DNA from: JBDRHL01 sp043816955
Lineage (GTDB): Bacteria; Planctomycetota; Phycisphaerae; Sedimentisphaerales; CAYZTY01
Direction of reading: 5' to 3'
DNA: 64,000 nucleotides
Assembly: GCA_043816955.1 (NCBI GenBank)
Contig: JBDRHL010000144.1
Coordinates: 15,001 to 79,000 of the forward strand
Shown here: positions 17,753-26,821 of the stretch, piece by piece
Position numbering within the stretch: position 1 is the stretch's first letter
How the letters are laid out: each line of letters starts with the position of its first letter
Position numbers and translations under genes: made by a program
Notes under the pieces: model-generated
The model's database searches: none
Told to the model about the DNA's origin: nothing
Seen by the model: only the letters and a program-made list of their open reading frames with translations

Positions 17753-19351
17753 TTATGAGTAGCGGAATGCGTGGGCGGCGGTTTCTCTGAGGCGATCGGT
17801 GGTAAAAGCTGCGGTGTCGAGGAGGCCGAGGTTCTGGAGGACGACAGCGATATTTATCGCGGCCTGGGGACATGTGAAGTTATCTTTGACGGACTGTTCG
17901 AGCCTCTGGATTGCGGTGGAGAATCTGGGAGAATCGCAATAGAGCAGCGCTGTTTTATAGTACAAATCGAGTATGTGGATATCGAGGTCATCGGGGGCGG
18001 CAAGCTGTTCGAGGGCAAGAGGCATCCTGTCGCTATCAAAATAGCATATTATCAGCTTTGCTTTTGCACGATGAAAGGTCGGGTTAATGGTGAGAGCATT
18101 TTCAAAGGCGGTTAGGGCGGGGTCAAGAAGGCCTGCTCCCATAAGGAGGAGGCCAAGGCGATAGTGCAGGTCTGGATTATTGGGCTGGTCGGACAACTGG
18201 GCCTTGTGGGCTTCGATTGTTGTATCTATAAGGGTCTCGAAATCGGACATTTTTGCAAGATCGGGGTTGGCTGAGCCAAGGGCTTGCAGTTGTAATGTGG
18301 CGGCTTCAGCGAAGAGAAGATTGCTGTTTGGCTGGATTGCGGAAGCCAGTGAAAGGGTGGATTCGGCCTGTTCGATCTGGTCGTTTAGTTTCTGGGCGGC
18401 AGCAAGGCCTATATAGGCATCAACGATCTGGTCGTTTATTTCAACGGCCCTGGTAAAAAGGCGGGCGGCGTAGGCATAATGCTGCATTGTGAGATGCTGG
18501 GTACCCAGCTTAACGGTTGCTTCGAGGTACTGGGGTTCCATGGCAAGGACTTTTTCGTAGTAGACAGCGGCTTGTGTGTGGTTGTGCATCAGAGCGTAGA
18601 TGTCCGCGAGTTTGCAGTTGAGGTGGATGTTGTCGGGTTCCTGCTCAAGGCGAGAAAGAATATTATCCTCCAAGCTGTGCAGCTCGGTGTCAGGTGTAAT
18701 TACATCGAAGCCGAGCTCGTCACTTCCGGCGTGGAAATTGTCCGGATGGAGAAGGATCGCCCTACTGAATGTGTCGGCGGCGGCGTCATATTTCTGTGTG
18801 GCTATATAGAGGTAGGCCAGTGTAATCAATGAATGCAGATCGTCGGGATATTCAGAGACGAGGGTTTCATATTCCCTGATGGTGTTTTCTATTCTCCGGT
18901 TTTTGAAGTAGATTGCAGCGAGTCTTTGCCTCGGCATCCGGAGGTAGTTTTTGAACTTCAGGCAATCCTGGTAGAATTCGACGGCTTGAGCTTCTTTTCC
19001 CAGCCGTTCATAGCAGTGCCCCAAGATGTACAGTGCCATTGTGTTGTTCGGCTCGCGCATATAGACCGACTGGAGCAGATCAATGGTTGTTTTAACCTGA
19101 TTATTTCTCAGGGCAAGTGCGGCAGAAGCCATTCTGCCGAGAATACAGTCGGGATTTTCAAACAGGTAGAATCGCAGCTTTTCCCCGGCTTGTGGGAGTT
19201 TGTGCGCAGCGATACATTCTATGGCAGGGGCAAGTTCTGTCCGCTGAGCGGCGCTACCGTAATGGCGGCAGGCGGAATTAAGCCAGTTTATCATCAACTC
19301 GGCAGGGTCGGCGGTAATCGCCCTACCGAGAATTTCGAGCAATCTACTCAT
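17753..19351 (-). CDS. TPR-repeat protein
   Basis: A 532-residue protein without an obvious signal peptide, made almost wholly of tetratricopeptide repeats (for example MALYILGHCYERLGKEAQAV, SLITLAYLYIATQKYDAAAD, LHYRLGLLLMGAGLLDPALT). Such repeats form a superhelix that binds peptides or proteins. The partner is unknown. The 400-base region upstream shows no clear promoter match. It is not obviously linked to the nitroreductase 236 bases downstream. Confidence 0.8.
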   Translation of the reverse strand: MSRLLEILGRAITADPAELMINWLNSACRHYGSAAQRTELAPAIECIAAHKLPQAGEKLRFYLFENPDCILGRMASAALALRNNQVKTTIDLLQSVYMREPNNTMALYILGHCYERLGKEAQAVEFYQDCLKFKNYLRMPRQRLAAIYFKNRRIENTIREYETLVSEYPDDLHSLITLAYLYIATQKYDAAADTFSRAILLHPDNFHAGSDELGFDVITPDTELHSLEDNILSRLEQEPDNIHLNCKLADIYALMHNHTQAAVYYEKVLAMEPQYLEATVKLGTQHLTMQHYAYAARLFTRAVEINDQIVDAYIGLAAAQKLNDQIEQAESTLSLASAIQPNSNLLFAEAATLQLQALGSANPDLAKMSDFETLIDTTIEAHKAQLSDQPNNPDLHYRLGLLLMGAGLLDPALTAFENALTINPTFHRAKAKLIICYFDSDRMPLALEQLAAPDDLDIHILDLYYKTALLYCDSPRFSTAIQRLEQSVKDNFTCPQAAINIAVVLQNLGLLDTAAFTTDRLRETAAHAFRYS

Positions 19352-19751
19352 ATTTAACGTCCTAATTAAATGCGCAGCAATGTTCGTAGTTCGTATCTTT
19401 CCAAGATTAGGTATCGGCTGGAATGTTTAAGCGCTTAATGGTGCTTTAGGGGCAGTACGGGAGGATAGAAACAGATAAAATGTGCAATGTGCCGGTTGTA
19501 ACAAGTGTGAGGGATTTGCGTAATTTTCCGGGTGAATCGGCGGAATTACCCGGCTTATTATGGGTCGCGGTTTGAGGAAATATGCAGGTTTAGTGAAGAG
19601 GTTTGTGGAAGCGCGGGCTTATGGGACAAATCAGGCGCGCAATTTTAAGCTTAGAACCTATCCTAATAACTCATTCTATTACGGCCTGCTGCAAAGTCCG
19701 ATGCCTGCGTTGTCGGGTCAAAATCGTCCTCGACGTAGCTTTGGCTACCGG
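19352..19751. other. 400-base non-coding region with inverted repeats, possible dispersed repeat
   Basis: No convincing gene. An inverted repeat CCGGGT (19528-19533) / ACCCGG (19548-19553) and a hairpin GTAGC (19735-19739) / GCTAC (19744-19748) with a four-base loop are present. The second follows the stop of the receiver-domain gene on the minus strand. The stretch about 19655-19745 differs in texture from flanking DNA and may be part of a dispersed repeat, but only one copy is in this window. The plus-strand open frames here lack ribosome sites and any recognisable product. Confidence 0.4.
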
Positions 19752-20234
19752 TCAGGTTCTTTGTTTTTTAGCAGAAAGCGGGGCAGCCTGTTTTTCTATT
19801 TCGCTCAGATACGCCAAGGTGCGGTCAAGCTTGTCGGTGAGGTGTTTTAGCTTGAGCATGGTTTTGACCCTGGTAAGAAGCTCCCATTTGTTTACGGGTT
19901 TGCTGAGGAAATCATCGGTTCCAGAATCAATGCCTCTTTCTATATCGCCCAGTTCGGTAAGGGCGGTAACCATGATGATGGGAATGGCGGTGGTTTTCGG
20001 ATCGGCCTTAACCCTTCTGCAGAGTTCAAATCCGCTCATCTGGGGCATCATAATATCCAGCAGGATCAAATCGGGCGGATTACGTTTAATGATTTTCAAG
20101 GCTTCTATGCCGTCGCCGGCTGGGATGGTTACACAGTCGATATCTTCAAGATAGGCCTGGATTAACTCCAGGTTCTGCTGATTATCATCCACAACGAGAA
20201 TTGTGGGCACCTGCTGGTTATTCTTATGAGCCAT
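19752..20234 (-). CDS. single-domain response regulator (receiver)
   Basis: A 160-residue PleD/CheY-type receiver. The acidic pocket is D16/D17, the phosphorylation site D60 in LILLDIMMP, the switch threonine at about T90, and the conserved lysine K112 in LSKPVNKWEL. After the receiver fold there is only a short coiled tail, so no DNA-binding or enzyme output is encoded. It probably acts by protein contact. A perfect TATAAT on the minus strand at 20310-20305 lies about 70 bases upstream. The histidine kinase at 20814 is a nearby candidate partner. Confidence 0.85.
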   Translation of the reverse strand: MAHKNNQQVPTILVVDDNQQNLELIQAYLEDIDCVTIPAGDGIEALKIIKRNPPDLILLDIMMPQMSGFELCRRVKADPKTTAIPIIMVTALTELGDIERGIDSGTDDFLSKPVNKWELLTRVKTMLKLKHLTDKLDRTLAYLSEIEKQAAPLSAKKQRT

Positions 20235-20411
20235 TTACACCTTTCCTGTCCATATGAAAGAGAGGGGCGTTCTCAACGAAGATACCGCCCTTTTGAGGGA
20301 CAATATTATATTAATCTGCGATTAAAGTCCAGAGTATTTGTTGCGGGGAGCACCATACGAAATTTGACATCCACAAGGGGAAAAACAGGATACTACCCCC
20401 CTGCCGGGTTT

Positions 20412-20678
20412 TTAAGTGTGTTTTGAGGTTTGATTTTCAATGAATTGACGTACCTGGGGCTTGATGTAAACTGCATCGATATCAACGATTTTCGCGACGG
20501 CCTGGGCACAAATCGCAGCGATATCGCTAGTCTGTGCCTGGGAGTCGAGGAAAAAAACAGAGGAGCCTTTTATGGTACAAAGGCCTCCCCCGCTGCCGCC
20601 CAAGGCCTCTGTTCGAATCCGGACATTATTTTTCTGCAACAGGTCAAGCAGTTCGTCTAAAATAGCCTGATTATCCAT
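20412..20678 (-). CDS. conserved hypothetical protein, 88 residues
   Basis: I recognise no named family. The protein has an N-terminal helix (AILDELLDLLQKNNVRI), a glycine-rich turn ALGGSGGGLCTIKG followed by a strand SSVFFLD, then a helical region and KPQVRQFIEN. The pattern of a short helix, GG-loop with cysteine and beta strand recalls small conserved proteins seen next to signalling genes in other bacteria, but no function can be given. It has a plausible promoter upstream, divergent from the histidine kinase. Confidence 0.6.
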   Translation of the reverse strand: MDNQAILDELLDLLQKNNVRIRTEALGGSGGGLCTIKGSSVFFLDSQAQTSDIAAICAQAVAKIVDIDAVYIKPQVRQFIENQTSKHT

Positions 20679-20706
20679 GTTTTAAGAAAAAAACCTTAAA
20701 AGCCGA

Positions 20707-20735
20707 TATATATTATACTGTCTAAACAGCGTCAA
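20707..20735 (-). promoter_or_regulatory. promoter candidate of the 88-residue protein gene
   Basis: On the minus strand TTGACG (20735-20730) and TATATA (20712-20707) are 17 bases apart, about 30 bases before the start codon. The spacer carries the small inverted repeat CTGT/ACAG. Confidence 0.55.
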
Positions 20736-20813
20736 TTTTATATTTTCAGACATTGAAAAACAAAGCCTATTTTATTAGATAAGATTGGGAACCTGAGTTT
20801 TCAGGAGTGCAGA

Positions 20814-21590
20814 TTGTCGGGTATAATAGCAAAGCGCAGATCGCTGTACAGAGAGATACAAAACCAAAGTGCGCGTAATGATTCACTAAAATCGCAGATG
20901 AGCCAGCTTCAGGCACTTGCGAATATCGGGACGGCGACATGTATGATCGCACATGAGATAAATAACCTTCTGACCCCGCTGGGGGGTTATGCGGAACTAG
21001 CTCTGCAGGAACCCGGTGATATGGAATTAGCGAGGAAGTCTCTGGAAAAGACAAAACGCAACTGCTTGCGGGCGGAAAAGATTCTTGCGAGCATGGTTGG
21101 GCTTGCCAACGGACAAGCCCAGGAGAAGGAATCATGCAGTCTGAAAGAACTGGTGGACGAAATATTTACGTGTCTTTGCCGTGATTTTTCCAAGGACAAA
21201 ATCAAAGTTACTGTAGAGGTAAATGAGGCTCTTACGATCCGGGCAGTTCCGGTTCAGATTCAGCAGGTGCTGATGAACCTGATTTTCAATGCGCGTGATG
21301 CGATGGCTGAATCAGGAGGCAGCCTGACAATAAGAGGCGGGGAGACGGACAGTTCCGTCTGGATCGAGGTGTGCGACACGGGCAGTGGGATTGACAGGGA
21401 AACAATGCCCCATATTTTTGAAGCATTTTTCACAACGAAAGGCAAGACAGAACGTTCCGGCAGGAGCGGTTCAGGGCTGGGGCTGGCTTTCTGCAAAGAC
21501 ATAGTTGAGGCTCATCACGGCAGTATATCGGTACGGAGCAAGCCCGGCAAAGGGGCGGTGTTTAGAATAATCCTGCCCAAGCAGGACTGA
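20814..21590 (+). CDS. sensor histidine kinase (cytoplasmic, no sensor domain)
   Basis: A 258-residue kinase with the phosphoacceptor H47 in the H-box MIAHEINNLLTPLGG. The ATPase domain has the N-box FNARDAM, G1 EVCDTGSGID, F-box FEAFFTTK and G2 GSGLGLAFCKDIVEAHHG. There is no membrane segment or PAS domain, so the input must come from a partner. A TTG start at 20814 is supported by AGGAG six bases upstream. The lone receiver protein at 19752 is a possible partner. The next gene follows 13 bases later. Confidence 0.9.
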   Translation: MSGIIAKRRSLYREIQNQSARNDSLKSQMSQLQALANIGTATCMIAHEINNLLTPLGGYAELALQEPGDMELARKSLEKTKRNCLRAEKILASMVGLANGQAQEKESCSLKELVDEIFTCLCRDFSKDKIKVTVEVNEALTIRAVPVQIQQVLMNLIFNARDAMAESGGSLTIRGGETDSSVWIEVCDTGSGIDRETMPHIFEAFFTTKGKTERSGRSGSGLGLAFCKDIVEAHHGSISVRSKPGKGAVFRIILPKQD

Positions 21591-21603
21591 GGTTTATATC
21601 GCG

Positions 21604-22866
21604 GTGGTTTTTCCATCCGAATACATCTGGTATATATGTTCCCTAGTGCTGCTGATTTGCGGTTCAGCGTTTTTTTCGGGGGCGGAGACGGCATTTTTTA
21701 ATCTCAGCCGCAGACAGATCAGCAGTCTTTCGCAGTCGAAACACCGTGTTCAGAAAATGACAGCCAAACTGGCGGAGGCTCCGAAGAAGCTGCTGACGTG
21801 TCTGCTGCTGGGGAATATGGGAGTCAATGTTCTTTATTTTTCCACTTCAAGTGTTCTGGCGTTCAAGGTGGGTGGTAATACAGGGCGCGGCTGGGGGGTG
21901 GGCACAGCGTTTTTATGTTTTTTAATTCTTGTAATGTTTGGAGAAATTGTTCCCAAGTCGATGGCTTACCTTAACAGCTATAAAGGCAGCATCCTGGCAA
22001 CGGTTCCGTGCTATGTGTGCGTACAGGTTCTGGGGCCGATACAGGCAGTTTTCAACTTTCTTATTGCCGAGCCTGTTGTGCGCGTTCTTCTCGGGCCCAG
22101 GCGTCATGCCGAAGCAATTACCATCAATCAACTAAAAATGGTGATCGAATCAAGCAGGCATCGGGGGCTGATAAGCAGTGATGAAACACAACTGCTTGGG
22201 GAGATTATCGAGCTGGGTTTTTTGAAGGTCCGGCACATAATGTGTCCCCGGGTGGATATGGCAGCGTGTAATCTGAATTCTTCGGCTGGCGAGATCAAGA
22301 ATCTGCTAAGGGACCACAACATGACGAAGATATTTGCTTATGTCGGCTCGATCGATAATATAGTCGGAACGATCAGACTCAACTCGATACTTCTTAATCC
22401 GGAAAAGGCGGTGAAGGAGCTTCTTGAGCCGGTGCATTTTGTGCCGGAACAAAAGACGGTGGAATCACTTCTGGTTTTTTTCCGGACGCGGCGTGTTGAT
22501 GCAGCAGTGGTGGTGGACGAATATGGCGGGATTGCGGGGGCAGTGGATATTGAGCGGGTGGTACAGGAGCTGCTTGGCCCGAGCGAGATACCGGCAGGTA
22601 TAGAACCCATTCAACAGGTTGGGCCACTGACATACCGGCTTGCAGGGAACCTGCCGATTCACGAATGGGCCGACGCCTTTGGAGTAGAGCCATCCCAGAG
22701 CAGGCTGACGACGATAGGAGGGCTTGCAACAGCGCTTCTGGGTAAGGTGCCTCACAGCGGCGACGTTGCGTATCTGAAGAATCTGAAGTTTACCGTTGAG
22801 AAGGTCAGAAAGTACCGGATTGAAAGTCTGATCCTTTCACTTGAGACGGAGGAAGCAAAACAGTGA
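21604..22866 (+). CDS. CNNM/CBS/CorC-HlyC membrane protein
   Basis: A 420-residue protein with the full family architecture: CNNM (DUF21) membrane domain at about 5-180 (FFSGAETAFFNLSRRQ, FGEIVPKSMA), a CBS pair (VRHIMCPRVDM; AAVVVDEYGGIAGAVDIE), and a C-terminal CorC/HlyC domain from about 340 (YRLAGNLPIHEWADAF, TIGGLATALLGKVPHSGD). Homologues take part in Mg2+ or Co2+ efflux or Na+-linked transport. Start is GTG. Its stop overlaps the GTG start of the next, related gene. Confidence 0.85.
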   Translation: MVFPSEYIWYICSLVLLICGSAFFSGAETAFFNLSRRQISSLSQSKHRVQKMTAKLAEAPKKLLTCLLLGNMGVNVLYFSTSSVLAFKVGGNTGRGWGVGTAFLCFLILVMFGEIVPKSMAYLNSYKGSILATVPCYVCVQVLGPIQAVFNFLIAEPVVRVLLGPRRHAEAITINQLKMVIESSRHRGLISSDETQLLGEIIELGFLKVRHIMCPRVDMAACNLNSSAGEIKNLLRDHNMTKIFAYVGSIDNIVGTIRLNSILLNPEKAVKELLEPVHFVPEQKTVESLLVFFRTRRVDAAVVVDEYGGIAGAVDIERVVQELLGPSEIPAGIEPIQQVGPLTYRLAGNLPIHEWADAFGVEPSQSRLTTIGGLATALLGKVPHSGDVAYLKNLKFTVEKVRKYRIESLILSLETEEAKQ

Positions 22867-23867
22867 TTGGCTATATTCTGGTTTTGTCGGTAGTTTTGTC
22901 TGTGGTGCTGTCCGGTTTCTTTGCTGGCAGTGAAACAGGGATATATCGGCTGAGCGCATTTCGGCTTCGTTTAGGTATGGACCAGAAGCGGCCGTTCTAT
23001 TCGATACTTAACAGGATGATGGGCGACCGTGAAGGGCTGATCCTTTCAACTCTGGTCGGAACAAACCTGACGCATTACCTTGCCACGAGTGCGGTTACCT
23101 ACCTGTTTCTGCGTCGGGGAGCAGGAGAACAGGCGGCTGAGTTATCTGCAACGGCGGTGATGACACCGATACTGTTCGTACTGGCTGAACTGATACCGAA
23201 GAATATTTATTTTCACCGTGCGGACGTTCTGATGCCTTATCTATCGGTGGTGTTATGGTCATTTCACAGGATATTGCGCTGGTCGGGAGTAATCGGCCTG
23301 TTGAAGCTGATCTCTGATGTGGTATCGAAACTTGCGGGTCTGGAGCCTGCCAGGGAGCATTACCTTGAGGCAGCCGGTGAGCGGCGAATACAGCAGGTGC
23401 TGCTGGACAGCTTCGAGGAGGGGATTGTAAGCGCTGTACAAAGCGACCTGCTGAACAGGCTGATGCGTATTTCCAGACTGCATATCCGAACGGTGATGAC
23501 AGGAATCAGCAGAGTGCAAATGCTTGAGGCGGAGACAGATCGATCGAGTCTTGCGAAAATATTCGCATCAAAACCCTTCACTCATATGCCGGTTTACCGC
23601 GATCGCCGGAATAATATCATCGGGTTCGTGAATATTTATGAAGCGCTGTGCAGTGAGAGAGATTTTGCAGACCTTACAGAATTTGTACGTCCAATCGGCA
23701 CGGTCTTTGCGGGCACAACGGTGATTGACGGGATAAATCAGATGAAGAAGGCTGGGCAGAAAATCGCGATGGTGACGGCTGGGCCGAGGCACGGCAGAGA
23801 GGCTGAGATCGGAATTGTTACAATGAAGGACCTTGTCGAAGAGCTGACGGGTGAGTTGAGCGACTGA
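22863..23867 (+). CDS. CNNM/CBS membrane protein lacking the CorC/HlyC domain
   Basis: A 334-residue paralogue of the preceding gene. The CNNM domain is visible (FFAGSETGIYRLSAFRLRL, AELIPKNIYFHRAD), then a CBS pair (HIRTVMTGISRVQML; IVTMKDLVEEL). It ends right after the CBS region, without the C-terminal CorC/HlyC domain. A four-base overlap (GTGA) with the upstream gene predicts coupled translation, suggesting a heteromeric transporter or regulator. Confidence 0.8.
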   Translation: MIGYILVLSVVLSVVLSGFFAGSETGIYRLSAFRLRLGMDQKRPFYSILNRMMGDREGLILSTLVGTNLTHYLATSAVTYLFLRRGAGEQAAELSATAVMTPILFVLAELIPKNIYFHRADVLMPYLSVVLWSFHRILRWSGVIGLLKLISDVVSKLAGLEPAREHYLEAAGERRIQQVLLDSFEEGIVSAVQSDLLNRLMRISRLHIRTVMTGISRVQMLEAETDRSSLAKIFASKPFTHMPVYRDRRNNIIGFVNIYEALCSERDFADLTEFVRPIGTVFAGTTVIDGINQMKKAGQKIAMVTAGPRHGREAEIGIVTMKDLVEELTGELSD

Positions 23868-23921
23868 GGACAGCGTTGTGCCGGGCGGTGAAGGGGGTGA
23901 ATCTATCGAAAGACAAGTGAC

Positions 23922-25337
23922 TTAATCTTTGTTTTGCATGAAGAGGGATTGTACTACAGCGTTTATTGCTGTTCGGGGCATGTGGTTAGCGTTATTGGCG
24001 ATGATGGAGAAAATGTATTGGCCGTTGGGGGTGTCACATATTCCGGAGAATGAACGGACAGCGTCTATGTAGCCGGTCTTGCCACGAATATTTCCTTTGA
24101 ATTGGATTTCTGTAAAGTATCTTCGAATTGTGCCGTCGAGCCCCCCTACCGCGAGTGACCGGTTGTATATGGGCCAATCGGGGCTTTTATAAAGGTGGTA
24201 GAGGACGGTCGTGATTGTGTTGGCACTGAGGCAATTAGTCCTGCTGAGTCCGCTGCCGTCGTCGATATTGAATTGCGCGGGGTCGATACCAAGATTTTTG
24301 AGGTAATCGGCCAGCAGAGATGTGCCGAGTGTCCATGAGCCTTCGCCATGGTCAACATCCTCCTTGGCAGCTATGATTTTGACGAGGCACTCTGCTGCGA
24401 GGCCGAAACTGTCCTTGTTGCATCTTTCAAGTACGAGAGCTATGGGGGTCTTATGTTCAACAAGAATATCGAGATCAGCTGGTTGATTCACTTTTCTGCC
24501 TGTGAGCTTTCCCCGAAGGATGAAGCCTTCGCTGCGAAGTTTTTCAGCGAGCAGGAAGCCGAAAAATGCGGCAGGTCTTTCTATTGCCACGTCAAATGAG
24601 GCGGCCTGATTACAGCGGCCTTTGATGGTGATATGATTCGGTTTAGAATTTCTGTATGCACCGATCTGTGTCTGTCCGCCTGAGACAGCAACTACCTTAT
24701 TTATCAGGGTGACATAGCCTGCCGAGGGGGTGATGGTGAGGTTAACTTTGCGGGGTGTTTTTTGCGCAGTAATGTTTATGCAATTTCCGTTGTAGTTTAG
24801 TCCGCTGATTTCGCAGGCATAAGGCCGGTTTAGCTGGTCCTTCGGCCAATTGGGGTGGACTCGCTGGTCATCAAGTATTGCAGCATCGATGATGATGTCC
24901 TGAATTTCCGTAATGTGCCTTTCGCGAAGGGCTTTTATTATCCGGTCGAACAACCAACCTTGTGTGCGGCCGGCATCGATGTCGGTTTTTTCATCGCCGA
25001 GGAGAGGATCTGCCCCCCCTACCACTACGAGGGACTTTCCGAGAAGAGCTACGGAGGTCTTGAATTCATAATCGGGTCCCAGATACTTGAGCGCGGCTGC
25101 TGAGCTAATAATTTTCATATTCGAAGCCGGGATCAGGGGCTGGTCGGGCTGATAGCTATAGACGGTTGCGCCCGTCCGGCAGTCGATGATTTTAATGCTT
25201 AACCGGACATTTTTTGCCAGATAAGGCTGAATAACAGCCTCAACACTTTGTCCGATGTTATCGGAGGCGCTACAGGCCAGAAAAGAGAGGCAAAAAACAA
25301 AAAACAGGACAGCCGAAGTATTACGATCCATTCTCAT
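23922..25337 (-). CDS. dacB: D-alanyl-D-alanine carboxypeptidase/endopeptidase, PBP4 family (S13)
   Basis: A 471-residue penicillin-binding protein of class C, exported by an N-terminal hydrophobic segment (residues 8-22, with a cysteine at 22 but not a canonical lipobox). The catalytic S72-x-x-K75 is in PASNMK, and the KTG triad lies near residue 417 in RGKTGYIDAV. GSGLSRTN is also kept. The usual second motif SxN appears as SFG (near residue 309, in NKDSFGLAAE), so the asparagine is missing. Family role: trims or cleaves peptidoglycan cross-links in the periplasm. Confidence 0.85.
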   Translation of the reverse strand: MRMDRNTSAVLFFVFCLSFLACSASDNIGQSVEAVIQPYLAKNVRLSIKIIDCRTGATVYSYQPDQPLIPASNMKIISSAAALKYLGPDYEFKTSVALLGKSLVVVGGADPLLGDEKTDIDAGRTQGWLFDRIIKALRERHITEIQDIIIDAAILDDQRVHPNWPKDQLNRPYACEISGLNYNGNCINITAQKTPRKVNLTITPSAGYVTLINKVVAVSGGQTQIGAYRNSKPNHITIKGRCNQAASFDVAIERPAAFFGFLLAEKLRSEGFILRGKLTGRKVNQPADLDILVEHKTPIALVLERCNKDSFGLAAECLVKIIAAKEDVDHGEGSWTLGTSLLADYLKNLGIDPAQFNIDDGSGLSRTNCLSANTITTVLYHLYKSPDWPIYNRSLAVGGLDGTIRRYFTEIQFKGNIRGKTGYIDAVRSFSGICDTPNGQYIFSIIANNANHMPRTAINAVVQSLFMQNKD

Positions 25338-25446
25338 GCAGTACTATTTAGCAAAAAAAGGATAACAATTCAAGGAGATGAGTCTTTGTTCTTGAATAAT
25401 AAATGCCGGCATGCATAATTTATTGTATATGTATCAGGGATAAATT

Positions 25447-26634
25447 ATGAGAATAGCTTATTTTGACTGCTTTGCAGGTGCGGGTGGGGATATGATTGTC
25501 GCATCAATGCTCGATGCCGGTCTGGATGCGGAGTATCTGCGCAGCGAACTTGGCAAACTGGGCATTGAAGGTTTGTGCGTGAAGATTGAGCGTACAATTC
25601 GCTGCGGGTTATCGGCGACATTTTTTGAGCCTTACGCACCAGATCAGCAAAAGCAGCGCAACCTTGCCGATATTACGAAGCTCATACAGGACAGCGGGAT
25701 AAGTGAAAAGGCAAAGGCGAAGGCAATTAAGATATTCAACAATCTTGCGCTGGCGGAAGGGAAGGTTCACGGCAAAAACCCTGCAGAGATACACTTTCAC
25801 GAGTTAGGCGCGATAGATTCGATTGTCGATATTATCTCGGCGTGTATTGGTCTGGAGGGCCTGGGGATCGAGGAGGTTTACTGCTCAGCACTTCCGCTAG
25901 GGAGCGGCACAATCAAAACCGCTCACGGACAGATGCCATTGCCAGCGCCTGCGACGGCAGCGTTACTTAAAAATGTGCCGGTCAAGGCCGGGTCTGATGA
26001 GGGTGAACTTGTTACCCCTACGGCTGCAGCGGTTCTGACTACTGTTACTAAAAGCTTCCGCAGCCTGCCTTCGATGGTTATTGAGGCTGTGGGATACGGA
26101 GCAGGCACAAGGGATTCCGCAAGATTTCCCAATGTTACGCGGCTGATCACAGGCAGAGCCGCCAACGGGAACAGAGCCGATACGGATACAATCTGCCTGC
26201 TTGAGGCAAATTCCGATGACAGTACCGGCGAGCAGATCGGGCTGCTTGTCGATAAGCTGCTGGAGGTTGGAGCGCTGGATGTCTTTTGTATACCCTGTTA
26301 TATGAAACATAACCGCCCTGCTGTTCAGATGTGCGTGATGTGCAGTATCGAGGATGCCGATATGATGGAAAGAATGGTTTTTGAAAGCGGGGTAACATTT
26401 GGAATCAGAAAGCAGTTTATAGAGCGGAAAAAACTTTCCCGGGAGTTTAAGGAGGTTGAAACAGAGTTTGGGCCGATCCGTGTCAAGGTCGGCTCATTAA
26501 AGGAGAAGATCGTAACAGCCAAACCTGAATTTTTCGACTGCGCCGAGGCGGCGGAGCGTCATAAAACAACGGTTCAGCAGGTAATTTCCGCAGCGAAAGC
26601 CGCTTTTGGAAAGATGGCGAAGGATGGCCTTTAA
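25447..26634 (+). CDS. larC: nickel-pincer cofactor synthase LarC
   Basis: A 395-residue protein opening with YFDCFAGAGGDMIVASMLDAG, with HFHELGAIDSIVDI, PTAAAVL and an ending region FGIRKQFIERKKLSREF, all typical of LarC. LarC inserts nickel into the pyridinium bis-thiocarboxylate mononucleotide to make the cofactor of lactate racemase and related LarA enzymes. Here it is a single uninterrupted frame. No larA, larB or larE is in the window. A hairpin (AACTACTT 26633-26640 / AAGTAGTT 26648-26655) overlaps the stop codon but has no T-run. It is divergent from dacB. Confidence 0.9.
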   Translation: MRIAYFDCFAGAGGDMIVASMLDAGLDAEYLRSELGKLGIEGLCVKIERTIRCGLSATFFEPYAPDQQKQRNLADITKLIQDSGISEKAKAKAIKIFNNLALAEGKVHGKNPAEIHFHELGAIDSIVDIISACIGLEGLGIEEVYCSALPLGSGTIKTAHGQMPLPAPATAALLKNVPVKAGSDEGELVTPTAAAVLTTVTKSFRSLPSMVIEAVGYGAGTRDSARFPNVTRLITGRAANGNRADTDTICLLEANSDDSTGEQIGLLVDKLLEVGALDVFCIPCYMKHNRPAVQMCVMCSIEDADMMERMVFESGVTFGIRKQFIERKKLSREFKEVETEFGPIRVKVGSLKEKIVTAKPEFFDCAEAAERHKTTVQQVISAAKAAFGKMAKDGL

Positions 26635-26777
26635 CTACTTAAATAACAAGTAGTTATATAAGACAGAGAGGCCTTGGAGCGATCCGGCAGCATGAAGGAG
26701 GGGTTTTGTTATCTGATGGTCATAAGTCTTTTGTTTGTAAGGTATTATAAAAATCTAACAATTTCTAAACTTCTGTT

Positions 26778-26806
26778 TTGACAATTGTAACCTGCCCTGC
26801 TATACT
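26778..26806 (+). promoter_or_regulatory. near-consensus sigma-70 promoter of the pyrKD unit
   Basis: A perfect TTGACA (26778-26783) and TATACT (26801-26806, five of six) are separated by exactly 17 bases. Transcription would begin near 26812, some ten bases before a 52-codon leader ORF and about 190 bases before pyrK. Confidence 0.8.
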
Positions 26807-26821
26807 TTTCAGGCGACATCG

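Noticed and set aside
19560..20154. Plus-strand frames across the end of the receiver-domain gene
   Set aside because: They are antisense to a receiver domain with all catalytic residues and show no recognisable product.
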